This document shows, piece after piece, positions 44,576 through 52,147 of a stretch of 64,000 bases of DNA. Position 1 is the first letter of the stretch. Every line of letters begins with the position of its first letter. The position numbers were made by a program, and so were the translations under genes. Below the pieces are notes generated by a model. That model saw only the letters and a list, made by a program, of their open reading frames with translations. It was not told where the DNA came from and ran no database searches. Origin of the DNA: JAGIBJ01 sp032119795 (GTDB taxonomy: Bacteria > Actinomycetota > Thermoleophilia > Solirubrobacterales > Solirubrobacteraceae); contig JAUMFO010000025.1 of assembly GCA_032119795.1 (NCBI GenBank), positions 1 to 64,000 on the forward strand. The letters are read 5' to 3'.

Positions 44576-45574
44576 CTACTTGGCCACGGAGGCAGCCACC
44601 GACGTCACGCCGGCCCCTCCGATCACTACGCGCGCTTTGGCCACCCGCTTCTTGAGCGGAACGACCGTAGACACGTGGCAGAACTTGCCCTTCTTGATCG
44701 TGCCAACGGTCTGCCTGCCGACCGACTTGCCCTTGAGCGTGACGGCGATCTTCACCGTCTTGGGGCAGGTCTCCGACGTGGCCGTCAGGAGACGGTCGAT
44801 CACAACGCGCTTGGTGCCGAGCCGAATCGACTTGGCGAGGGGCGCCGTTTCGCAGCCGTTGGTGGCCGCGCCGGCCTGCTTCGGGCACACGTCAACGCCA
44901 TCATGGACGCCGTCACCGTCGGCGTCGAGAATCGGTGCGGGTTTGCCGTTGCCTGGGTCGACGACCGCGTTCGGCGTCTCGACGACCTCTGGGGCGTAGC
45001 CCACCAGGCGGTCCTCCGGGTGCGCGAAGTCGGTCGATCCGGAGCCGATCAGTCGCTCCGTCGTCACGACGATGCAGCGGAAGCCGCCCCCGTCGAAGAT
45101 TCCTGGACCGGCCGGCGTCACGAAACTCACCGTGTTGCCGGTTCGCTCAACGGCGACGTCCTTGCGAATGTCGGTCATGGTCGAGATGACGTAGTCGGCG
45201 ACGTTCGTGCCCATGTCGTGGCGGATGTGTACCCAGCCAAACCCCTTTGACACGTTGCAGCCGCTGTACCCGTCGAGGAGTCCCAGGCCGATACGCAGCT
45301 CGTGCAGCCCGGCTTCGGCCACGGCGCCGTTGAAGGTCACGGTGCCGCGCACGACCTTCGCTTCGCGGTCCTGCAAGATCGAGAAGCCGGTGATGTCGAC
45401 GCCTGCCTCGGCGAGCTGGCCGAGATAGGTGGCATCGCCGGTGACGTCGACGGCGTCGATCTGCACCGGAGCGAGCGGTGCGGCGCCGGCCGGCGCCGCC
45501 GAGAGCGCGAACGCCGAGGCGAGCAGCGCCGCGAGGCGGAGCAAGAAGAAACGACCAGGCAATACCGCGGGCAC
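44576..45574 (-). CDS. secreted protein with a calcium-binding TSP3-type motif (paralogue A)
   Basis: A 332-residue protein with a signal peptide (about 1-32). The first ~190 residues form a beta-rich domain of unknown type. Near residue 215 comes DADGDGVHDGVDVCPKQAG, a thrombospondin type 3-like calcium-binding repeat, then a C-terminal beta-sandwich with IRLGTKRVVIDRLLTATSETCP and a basic end. The last third is clearly related to the neighbouring gene at 45672, so the two are paralogues. It should be extracellular and stabilised by Ca2+; partner and function unknown. Confidence 0.8.
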   Translation of the reverse strand: MPAVLPGRFFLLRLAALLASAFALSAAPAGAAPLAPVQIDAVDVTGDATYLGQLAEAGVDITGFSILQDREAKVVRGTVTFNGAVAEAGLHELRIGLGLLDGYSGCNVSKGFGWVHIRHDMGTNVADYVISTMTDIRKDVAVERTGNTVSFVTPAGPGIFDGGGFRCIVVTTERLIGSGSTDFAHPEDRLVGYAPEVVETPNAVVDPGNGKPAPILDADGDGVHDGVDVCPKQAGAATNGCETAPLAKSIRLGTKRVVIDRLLTATSETCPKTVKIAVTLKGKSVGRQTVGTIKKGKFCHVSTVVPLKKRVAKARVVIGGAGVTSVAASVAK

Positions 45575-45625
45575 GTTCTCTCACTCGGCACCCCCACGCC
45601 GGGGCTTGAACTGGTGACGATCACC

Positions 45626-45652
45626 GTCCACCCGCGACGCCCGCGGGTGGAC
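45626..45652 (-). terminator. hairpin between the two secreted paralogues
   Basis: Perfect 11-bp arms GTCCACCCGCG (45626-45636) and CGCGGGTGGAC (45642-45652), 20 bases after the stop of the gene at 45672. No T-run follows. Probably a terminator or processing hairpin between the two. Confidence 0.5.
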
Positions 45653-45671
45653 ATGTGTCATGTGCGGTGCG

Positions 45672-46649
45672 TCAGCGCTTGCGCGTGGCGGCGATGGAGC
45701 CCATCCCCGCCGCGGTGACGGTGATTTTCACGCTCGTCTTCGCTTTGACCGTCTTCTTGAGCTTCACCACGCCGTAGGCGCGGCAGAAGCCACCGTGGGA
45801 GGAGACGCTCACCACTCCGGTGCCGAGCACCTTCTTCTTGAGCGTGACCTTCACCTTCGCCTTCAGCGGGCAGGCCGCTCCGGTGCGGGTGACCATCTTG
45901 TCGATCGCCACGCGCTTGGAACCAAGGCGGACGGACAGACGATCCGGGATGGTCAGGCAGCCGTTGGTGGCGCCGCCTGCCTCGGTCGGGCACTTGTCTT
46001 TGGCGTCGGCCACGCCGTCCTGGTCGCCGTCGGTGACCACCGGAATCTCGAACTTGACCGGGGCGACCAGGTTGGTGGCACCGCCAACGAAGAGGTTCAT
46101 GGCGTCGGCGTCGACGTCTTCCAGAACGCCGTCGGCACCGACGACCGGGGCCTTGCTCTGCACCTGGGCGCAGTCGAAGCCCAGGCCTTGGAGGCCGGCG
46201 TCGGCAGCAATCGACGCCGTGATCGAGGTGCCGTCGCGCTGGACGGTGAGGTTGCCGTAGGCCAGCGGGTCGCTGAGGATCCACTGCAGACCCTCACCTT
46301 CGGGCGTCCAGATCATCAGGAACACGAGCACGCCGGCGCCCTCGCCGGTCGCCACGCACTGGCCACCTTCGGCCTTGCCGAGCAGGGCATAGAACGACGC
46401 GGGCATCACGCTGGCGCTGGCCGCGGCCGTCTGCACAGTGAGCGTCGAGGTGCCGGCGGCGGGGTCGAAGTCGAGTTTGGCGTTGACGAGGTCGAGCCCA
46501 GCCGTCGACGCGTCGACTGGGTCTGAGCCCGTCAGCGTGACGGCTGAAGCGGACTGCGCGAAGAGCGCGAGGGTGAGGAAACCGAGTGCGACGGAACAGA
46601 GCGCCTTGAGGGTGCGCAGCAGGTTCCGACCAGGGGCCGAATGGGACAT
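45672..46649 (-). CDS. secreted protein with a calcium-binding TSP3-type motif (paralogue B)
   Basis: A 325-residue protein with a signal peptide (about 1-36, ending SASA). After an N-terminal beta domain comes DGDQDGVADAKDKCPTEAGG (about residue 205), the same calcium-binding repeat as in the next gene, followed by SVRLGSKRVAIDKMVTRTGAACP and a C-terminal sandwich with two Cys. The N-terminal halves of the two proteins are much less alike, so they probably bind different partners by a variable domain on a shared C-terminal module. It diverges from the peptidase gene at 46780. Confidence 0.8.
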   Translation of the reverse strand: MSHSAPGRNLLRTLKALCSVALGFLTLALFAQSASAVTLTGSDPVDASTAGLDLVNAKLDFDPAAGTSTLTVQTAAASASVMPASFYALLGKAEGGQCVATGEGAGVLVFLMIWTPEGEGLQWILSDPLAYGNLTVQRDGTSITASIAADAGLQGLGFDCAQVQSKAPVVGADGVLEDVDADAMNLFVGGATNLVAPVKFEIPVVTDGDQDGVADAKDKCPTEAGGATNGCLTIPDRLSVRLGSKRVAIDKMVTRTGAACPLKAKVKVTLKKKVLGTGVVSVSSHGGFCRAYGVVKLKKTVKAKTSVKITVTAAGMGSIAATRKR

Positions 46650-46779
46650 GCGTCACATTGTGGCCGTTTTTTCTCCAAAGCGCGACACCCTTTTCGCGTT
46701 GGCGCCCGAGCACCACCCGTGAGCCCACCAAACACGGCCCTTCAAACGGCGCCCCGCCTGCGCGATAGCGTTGGCCGCC

Positions 46780-48135
46780 GTGGCCAGCCTCCCGTCCAAT
46801 CCCCAGAGCGACCAGGCCTTGGCCGCACAGGCCCAGGCCTTGCTGCAGCGACTGATCCAGTTCGACACGGTCAACCCGCCCGGCGACGAGCAGGCCGCCC
46901 AGGACTACCTCGCTGGACTGCTGAAGGGCGCCGGCTTCACCGTCAGTCTGCTCTCGGCGGTGCCGGGACGCCCCAACCTCATCGCCGAGCTGGCGCCCGA
47001 GGCTGGCCCCGGCGACGGCCCGATCCTCACGCTCCTCTCCCACGTCGACACCGTGTTGGCCGACGCGGCGAGCTGGCAGCACGACCCGTGGAGCGGCCAC
47101 GTCGATGACGACCAGATCCTCTGGGGCCGCGGCGCGATCGACATGAAGTCGCAGACGGCCGCGGAAGTCGCCGCGGTGATCGCGCTGGCCGAGTCAGGGT
47201 GGCGGCCAACCTCAGGCCTGCTGCGGATCCTCGTTGCCGTCGACGAGGAGGTCGGCGGGACGCTCGGCGCTCGCTGGCTCTGCGAGGAACACCCCGATCG
47301 CGTGAGGACCGACGTCGTGATCAACGAGGGCGGCGGCGCGGCGCTGCTGGTCGGAGACCAGCGCTTCTACAGCCTTGGGGTCGGCGAGAAGGGCGTCTGC
47401 CGCTACGTCGTGCGGACCCGCGGCCGGGCCGCACACGCCTCGACGCCCGGCGTCGGCGACAACGCGCTCTTGAAGATGGTGCCGGTGCTCGCCCACCTGG
47501 CGCAGGCCGAACTCCCGATCGACCTCACCGACGCACCCAAGGCGCTGCTCGAGGGGCTGGGACTCCTCACCGACGGGATCACGGCCGAGCAGGCCGTCGC
47601 CGCGTTGCGCGAGCAGGCACCCGATCTCGCTCCGCTCATCGAGCCGATGCTGCGGGTGACGGCCGTCCCAACGATGGCCGAGGCGTCGAGCAAAATCAAC
47701 GTGATCCCAGCCCGTGCTGAGGTGCGCGTCGACTGCCGAATCCCGCCCGGGATGGATGCTGAGACGGCCCGCGGACGCGTCCGCGACCTGATGGCGCCGC
47801 TCGGCGACGGCATCGAGCTGGAGTTCACCGAGACGATCGTCGGCAACGGCTCGCCGCTCGAGAGCCCGGTCGTCGACGCGATCAAGCGCTGGCTCGCGGA
47901 AAACGACCCCGACGCCGACGGTGTCGTCCCCACTGTGCTGCCGGGGTTCACCGATTCGCGGTGGTTCCGTGCGACGTTCCCCGACTGCGCCGCCTACGGA
48001 TTCTTCCCGCACCGCCACATGCCGCTCACGCAGACCTACCCCATGATGCACGCCGCCGACGAGCGCATCGATCTGCGCGACCTGGCCTTCGCCGCGCGGG
48101 CCTACCGCGATCTGGTCGTCGAACTGCTCGGCTAG
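46780..48135 (+). CDS. M20-family metallopeptidase (ArgE/DapE-like)
   Basis: A 451-residue enzyme from a GTG at 46780 (a TTG three codons earlier is possible). The metal-site motifs are LLSHVDTV (His, with catalytic Asp), GRGAIDMK (bridging Asp) and VAVDEEVGG (catalytic and metal Glu), with a late HRHMPLTQ. A dimerisation domain is inserted between about 190 and 340. Such enzymes cleave peptide or acyl-amino-acid bonds using two Zn ions, probably in the cytoplasm. No pathway genes flank it. Its stop codon overlaps the convergent neighbour's stop within CTAG. Confidence 0.92.
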   Translation: MASLPSNPQSDQALAAQAQALLQRLIQFDTVNPPGDEQAAQDYLAGLLKGAGFTVSLLSAVPGRPNLIAELAPEAGPGDGPILTLLSHVDTVLADAASWQHDPWSGHVDDDQILWGRGAIDMKSQTAAEVAAVIALAESGWRPTSGLLRILVAVDEEVGGTLGARWLCEEHPDRVRTDVVINEGGGAALLVGDQRFYSLGVGEKGVCRYVVRTRGRAAHASTPGVGDNALLKMVPVLAHLAQAELPIDLTDAPKALLEGLGLLTDGITAEQAVAALREQAPDLAPLIEPMLRVTAVPTMAEASSKINVIPARAEVRVDCRIPPGMDAETARGRVRDLMAPLGDGIELEFTETIVGNGSPLESPVVDAIKRWLAENDPDADGVVPTVLPGFTDSRWFRATFPDCAAYGFFPHRHMPLTQTYPMMHAADERIDLRDLAFAARAYRDLVVELLG

Positions 48136-48899
48136 GTAAAGGCGACGAGTTTCACGATCGCGATCGAGCCGACGATCACGATCAGTCCGCGCAGCACCGC
48201 CGGCGGCAGGCGCCGCCCGAGGTGCGCGCCGGCGTAGCCGCCGAAGAACGCGCCGACGGCGATTGCCGCGACCACGGCCCAGTCGATCTTGTCCCAGGCG
48301 ACGAAGAGAAACACGACCGCGGCGACGCCGTTGACGGTGGTCCCCAGGACGTTCTTGAACGCGTTGAGGCGCTGCAGCGGCTCGGCGATCAGGACGCTCA
48401 TCACGCCGATCAGCAGGACGCCCTGGGCGGCGCCGAAGTAGCCGCCGTAGATGCCGGCGAGAAAGACGCCGGCGAGCGTAAGCCGCATGCGGCCGGCTCC
48501 CGTCTCATCTGGGTGGTGCTCGGCCGCCCAGCGCTGAAGGCGCGGCCCCGTCAGCACGAGGACGAGCGCCACGGCGATGAGGACCGGCACGATCGTCACG
48601 AAGCCCGATGCCGGCAGGACCAGGAGCAGGAGCGCGCCGGTGATCGCACCCAGCGCCGAGGCCGGCATCAGCCGCTTGATGGTGTGCGTATGGCCGGCGA
48701 GTTCTTCGCGGTAGCCGCGCACGCCACCGATGCCACCCGCGACCAGGCCGATGTTGTTCGACACGTTGGCCACCAGCGGCGGGAAGCCGAGGAAGAGGAG
48801 CGTCGGGAACGTGATCAGGGTGCCGGAGCCGACCATGGCGTTGATCGCGCCGGCCGCCATGCCGGCCATGAGCACGGCGACGACCTCGAGCACAGACAC
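48132..48899 (-). CDS. TauE/SafE-family sulfite/anion exporter
   Basis: A 255-residue protein with about eight helices from a GTG at 48899. It shows the family's two-fold pattern: MVGSGTLITFPTLLFLGFPPLVANVSNNIGL in the first half and YGGYFGAAQGVLLIGVMSVLI with LNAFKNVLGTTVNGVAA in the second. Members move sulfite, sulfoacetate or other anions across the membrane; the substrate is not evident. It ends 4 bases inside the convergent peptidase gene, so each stop reads across the other. Confidence 0.9.
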   Translation of the reverse strand: MSVLEVVAVLMAGMAAGAINAMVGSGTLITFPTLLFLGFPPLVANVSNNIGLVAGGIGGVRGYREELAGHTHTIKRLMPASALGAITGALLLLVLPASGFVTIVPVLIAVALVLVLTGPRLQRWAAEHHPDETGAGRMRLTLAGVFLAGIYGGYFGAAQGVLLIGVMSVLIAEPLQRLNAFKNVLGTTVNGVAAVVFLFVAWDKIDWAVVAAIAVGAFFGGYAGAHLGRRLPPAVLRGLIVIVGSIAIVKLVAFT

Positions 48900-48995
48900 C
48901 CCGCGCAGGCTAGTGGCGGCCCGTCGGCGAGGGCCAACTCCCACCAATGCGTCCGACCGGCCAACGCCGGGGGCTCACCCCGTAGACTCGCCCGC

Positions 48996-49409
48996 GTGTT
49001 CACCCGGATCGACCACATCGGTATCGCCGTCGAGGATCTCGACGCCTCCATCGCGCTCTACGACGAGATTTACGACCTCAAGCTCGTGCACCGCGAGACG
49101 GTCGAGGAGCAGGGCGTCGAAGCCGTCCTGCTCGACGTCGGCGAGAACCACGTGGAGCTGATCGCGCCCTTGGGGCCTGAGACGGGCGTGGCCAAGTTCC
49201 TCGCCAAAAAGGGCTCGGGGATGCACCACATCGCCTACCAGGTGGAAGACATCGAGGCCGAGATCGCCCGCCTCAAGGCCAGCGGCATCCGGATGATCGA
49301 CAACGAGCCCCGCACCGGAATCCGCGGGTCGCGCGTCGCCTTCCTTCACCCGAAGAGCACCGGCGGCATCCTCACCGAGCTCACCGAACCCTCCAAGGAG
49401 CACCACTAA
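48996..49409 (+). CDS. mce: methylmalonyl-CoA epimerase
   Basis: A 137-residue VOC-fold protein from a GTG at 48996. It begins FTRIDHIGIAVEDLDASIALY, carries NHVELIAPLG in the first half and GMHHIAYQVEDIE in the second, and ends with a Thr-Glu pair (GGILTELTEP), giving the two His and Glu metal ligands. It converts (S)- to (R)-methylmalonyl-CoA between propionyl-CoA carboxylase and the B12 mutase. No mutase genes are in the window. It is followed by a coupled small gene. Confidence 0.92.
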   Translation: MFTRIDHIGIAVEDLDASIALYDEIYDLKLVHRETVEEQGVEAVLLDVGENHVELIAPLGPETGVAKFLAKKGSGMHHIAYQVEDIEAEIARLKASGIRMIDNEPRTGIRGSRVAFLHPKSTGGILTELTEPSKEHH

Positions 49410-49618
49410 TGGAACGCATCTCGATCGGCTTCGCCGCCGGCCAGGTCGTCAGCCTGCGCGTCGAAAAGACCGTCCTCGACGAGCTCACCGGCGCCCTCGG
49501 CGGCCAGAACCTCTGGCACCAGGTCACCACCGACGACGGCTCGGTCAACATCCGCCTCGACACCGTCGTCTACCTGCGCACCGAGAATCCTGAGAGCAAA
49601 GTCGGCTTCGGGCTGTAG
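49409..49618 (+). CDS. small protein coupled to the epimerase gene
   Basis: A 69-residue protein whose ATG shares a base with the epimerase stop (TAATG). The sequence has short beta strands (RISIGFAAGQVVSLRV, SVNIRLDTVVYLRTE) and no membrane part. Its size and layout recall DUF3107-like proteins of actinobacteria, but the match is loose. Translational coupling implies it is made with the epimerase, perhaps as a partner. The next gene is convergent and ends 9 bases away. Confidence 0.65.
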   Translation: MERISIGFAAGQVVSLRVEKTVLDELTGALGGQNLWHQVTTDDGSVNIRLDTVVYLRTENPESKVGFGL

Positions 49619-49627
49619 CCCGAAGCG

Positions 49628-50725
49628 CTAGCCCTCGATATCGGGCAGCTCTGCTGCGGCGGCCGCGCGTTTGCGGCCGCCCGGGAGCCGTCCGGCCAGG
49701 CCGCTGATCGGCACAACGGCGCGACTGAGGTTCTCGGCGGCCTCGCGCATGCCGGTGACGGTCGACTCGATCCCCTCGATCGAGGACGCGAGCCCCGGCA
49801 GCGCCTTGGTCGTGTCTGCGAGCTGATCCAGCGAGGAGGCGACGGCCGCGATCGCGTCGAGCGATTCGCCGAGATCACCGAGGCTGCTGAGCGACGACTC
49901 GAGCGCTCCAAGTTTGTTGAGCGTCTCGTCGAGCGCGGCGATGCGGGCGACGGCGGTCGAGAGGTCGTCGAGGCTCTTGAGGGCGAGCGAGAGTTCGTCG
50001 AGGCTCTTGAGGGCTTCGGAGAGGTCGGCAAGCTGCGCGAGCGGGCCGTCTTCGGCGATGAGTCGCTCCAGGCTGCCGTTCTCGCCGAGGAGGCGCACGA
50101 GGCCGCCGTCTTCCTGGACGAGCTGGTTGAGGGCCGTCCCCGGGGTGAGGAGCAGCTCGATCGTGCCGCCCTCTTCGACGACGCGTTCGGCGAGGCCGCC
50201 TTCGGCGAAGAGCCGGTCGGCGATGCCGTCTTCGGCGAGCATCCGGTCGAGCGTGCCCCCGGGGACGGTGAGTCGGTCGAGCGGGCCGCCGGGTTCAAGG
50301 AGGCGTTCGAGCGGGCCGCTGTCGACGAGCAGCCGGTCGAGCACGCCGTCTTCGCCCACGAGCCGCTCGACGGCGCCCCCGTCGGCGAGGAGGCGATCAA
50401 GCGGACCACCTTCGGCGAGCGCGCCGCGGTCGGAGAGGAGTCGGTCGAGTGGGCCGCCGTCGGCAAGGGCGCGGCCCAGCGGGCGGTCGGCGCTGAGGAG
50501 TTCACCGAACTGCTCGAGGCGGGCGAGCGGGCCGTTTGGATCGCCAAGGAGCGCGAGCCGTTCGAGGGCGCCGTCCTCCTCGATGATCACCTCGAGGCGA
50601 GCGCCGAGCCCGTCGTCGCCGCGAATCGGGCCGTCGTGGGCGGCGAGGTCACGCGCGTAGAGCACGAGCTCGGCGGCCGCGATCGCCGTCCGCGCCGGCA
50701 GGGTGATCAGCGAGAAGAGGCCCAC
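49628..50725 (-). CDS. decapeptide-repeat protein, function unknown
   Basis: A 365-residue protein from a GTG at 50725. After an N-terminal weakly hydrophobic helix (about 2-27), residues 107-336 divide into 23 units of exactly ten residues without insertion. The first 13 follow G-x-[LV]-[DE]-R-L-[LV]-x-x-x (for example GPLDRLLADG, GVLDRLLVDS, GTLDRMLAED); the later ten keep Leu at positions 3 and 6 but lose the Gly (EALKSLDELS, LALKSLDDLS). Two further units lie at 81-100. The C-terminus is basic. I know no family with this repeat. It may be a membrane-tethered solenoid or a long helical rod. Confidence 0.75.
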   Translation of the reverse strand: MGLFSLITLPARTAIAAAELVLYARDLAAHDGPIRGDDGLGARLEVIIEEDGALERLALLGDPNGPLARLEQFGELLSADRPLGRALADGGPLDRLLSDRGALAEGGPLDRLLADGGAVERLVGEDGVLDRLLVDSGPLERLLEPGGPLDRLTVPGGTLDRMLAEDGIADRLFAEGGLAERVVEEGGTIELLLTPGTALNQLVQEDGGLVRLLGENGSLERLIAEDGPLAQLADLSEALKSLDELSLALKSLDDLSTAVARIAALDETLNKLGALESSLSSLGDLGESLDAIAAVASSLDQLADTTKALPGLASSIEGIESTVTGMREAAENLSRAVVPISGLAGRLPGGRKRAAAAAELPDIEG

Positions 50726-50752
50726 GCCGCGGAGCCTACGCGGTCGGCCCGC

Positions 50753-50781
50753 CTGGTTTGCAGACCGTCGCTGCAAACCAG
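50753..50781. repeat. perfect inverted repeat
   Basis: Arms CTGGTTTGCAG (50753-50763) and CTGCAAACCAG (50771-50781), 11 bp without mismatch, loop of 7. It lies 28 bases upstream of the decapeptide-repeat gene and could be an operator there, but it also starts a stretch that resembles the repeat tract at 41.9-42.7 kb. Confidence 0.5.
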
Positions 50782-50876
50782 AACGAGGCTGACGCGCCAA
50801 ACCCCGCCAACGCCCCCGGGCCCGCGGCGACTGAGCTGGCTGGCAGCAGCGGATCGACGACCGCTGCTTGGCCTGA

Positions 50877-50907
50877 GGGCGCTCCGCACCGAAGGCGGAG
50901 CGGGTTC
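50877..50907 (+). repeat. dispersed repeat copy with hairpin
   Basis: The stretch GGGCGCTCCGCACCGAAGGC and the GGAGCGGGTT that follows it match 42027-42056 and, inverted, about 42548-42576 in the main repeat tract. Here the arms CGCTCCGC (50880-50887) and GCGGAGCG (50895-50902) form a perfect 8-bp stem. The remainder of 50782-50922 is gene-free. Confidence 0.5.
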
Positions 50908-50922
50908 AGACCAAGAAGGCGC

Positions 50923-51237
50923 TCAGTCGCCGCCGCCCGACGATCTCGGGGGTGGTGGCTCGACCGGTCCACCGCGCCGTCGCACCGGATCGACCTCGAG
51001 CAGCTCACCAGGCGTGCAATCCAGCGCGTCGCAGATCGCCGTCAGCGTCGAGAACCGGATCGCGCGTGCATGCCCGTTCTTGAGCACCGACAGATTCACC
51101 GGACTCACCCCGATCTCCCGCGAGAGCTGCGCGAGCGTCATCCCCCGTTGCTCCAACAGGACGTCGAGCCGCAGCCGGACCCGGTGGTCCGGCTCATCCG
51201 ACGACTCCTCGCCCGGGGCTTTGCGGCGACCTACCAT
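50923..51237 (-). CDS. XRE/Cro-type regulator (YozG-like partner of DUF2975)
   Basis: A 104-residue protein with a helix-turn-helix from about 20 to 85: RLDVLLEQRGMTLAQLSREIGVSPVNLSVLKNGHARAIRFSTLTAICDALDCTPGELLE. This short form, with NLSVLKNG in the recognition helix, is the usual partner of DUF2975 membrane proteins (compare yozG-yoaS in Bacillus). It has a charged N-terminus and a Pro-rich tail. Its ATG shares a base with the preceding stop (TGATG). It probably binds the AT-rich palindrome at 52073 and controls its own operon. Confidence 0.9.
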   Translation of the reverse strand: MVGRRKAPGEESSDEPDHRVRLRLDVLLEQRGMTLAQLSREIGVSPVNLSVLKNGHARAIRFSTLTAICDALDCTPGELLEVDPVRRRGGPVEPPPPRSSGGGD

Positions 51238-52067
51238 CAGACGACGCCTTCGGCCTCCTTTTCAAGACGAATGCCGTAGCGCCACACCTCCGCGAGCGCC
51301 AGGAGCACTAGCGCCGCGACCAGCCAGGGCCACGGAATCCCCCACCCCACCGCCTCGGTGCCGCCACCGGCCTCAACGGCGAGGGTGCCGGCGGTGTAGC
51401 GGCCGAGTTCAACCAGGAGGACTCCCGGCCCGATCACGAGCGCCATCCGCCGAAGCGACCGGACACTGTGCGGGGAGAACGGCTGACCAACCTCAGCCCG
51501 AGCCAGCAAGGAGCGCAGGGCCAGCAGGAAGCCCAGGACCAGCGCCCAGGTGAGCAAGATCGTCCCGATGGTCACCAGCCAGAGACCAAAGGGTGCGTCA
51601 TCGACGAGCACCTCGGCGTCGACGAGATCGTCTCCGATCGGCTTTGCTCCCGAACCAAACCACCGCTCGTACGTCTGGTCCCGCGTGACCGTGCGATCGC
51701 CAGGGTCAGTCCCAAACGACGCCGACTCAAACGGGGGCGCGACCGTGATCTGCACGTCGCCGTCGGCGATGGCCACCCGCCCCGCCTCGTAGGTCACGCC
51801 ATCGGACGCAATGACGAAGGAGATCAAGACAGCGCAGATCCCGAGTGCCACCAGCAGCAGCGCGAGTTCAACCACTCCGCGGGTCAATTTGATCCACACA
51901 ACGGATGCCGGACCCGCCGGGCCTACCGCCGACGGCCTCCGGCGCCGCACCAACCCGAAGACCACCGCAGCGATCGCCGCCAGCAGGATCACCGACCACA
52001 CAATCAGGGCGGGGCTGGGCCCGACCACGAAGCTGCCGCCTTCAGAAGTCTCCCCCACAACCATCAC
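51237..52067 (-). CDS. DUF2975 family membrane protein
   Basis: A 276-residue protein with six predicted helices and a ~75-residue external loop (about 95-165). The late segment PFSPHSVRSLRRMALVIGPGVLLVELGRY is the DUF2975 core. It starts at a GTG (52067) directly followed by ATG (52064). Members are of unknown function and nearly always paired with a small XRE regulator, as here. The start is only a few bases downstream of a -10-like GATAAT, so the mRNA may have no leader. Confidence 0.88.
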   Translation of the reverse strand: MMVVGETSEGGSFVVGPSPALIVWSVILLAAIAAVVFGLVRRRRPSAVGPAGPASVVWIKLTRGVVELALLLVALGICAVLISFVIASDGVTYEAGRVAIADGDVQITVAPPFESASFGTDPGDRTVTRDQTYERWFGSGAKPIGDDLVDAEVLVDDAPFGLWLVTIGTILLTWALVLGFLLALRSLLARAEVGQPFSPHSVRSLRRMALVIGPGVLLVELGRYTAGTLAVEAGGGTEAVGWGIPWPWLVAALVLLALAEVWRYGIRLEKEAEGVV

Positions 52068-52069
52068 GA

Positions 52070-52094
52070 TTATCGTTATAACGAATATCGTTAT
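52070..52094 (-). promoter_or_regulatory. AT-rich promoter/operator of the DUF2975-XRE operon
   Basis: In this GC-rich sequence the 25 bases before the DUF2975 start are AT-rich. They hold a perfect 12-bp palindrome (TCGTTA/TAACGA, 52073-52084), two direct copies of ATCGTTAT (52072-52079, 52087-52094) 15 bases apart, and a -10-like GATAAT on the minus strand about 6 bases before the ATG. Binding of the XRE protein here would block its own transcription; this is inferred. Confidence 0.55.
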
Positions 52095-52147
52095 GCCTGT
52101 CTAGGCACACGGCCCGCAGAGCCCCCTCCCCCGTACAGTCCTCGGCG

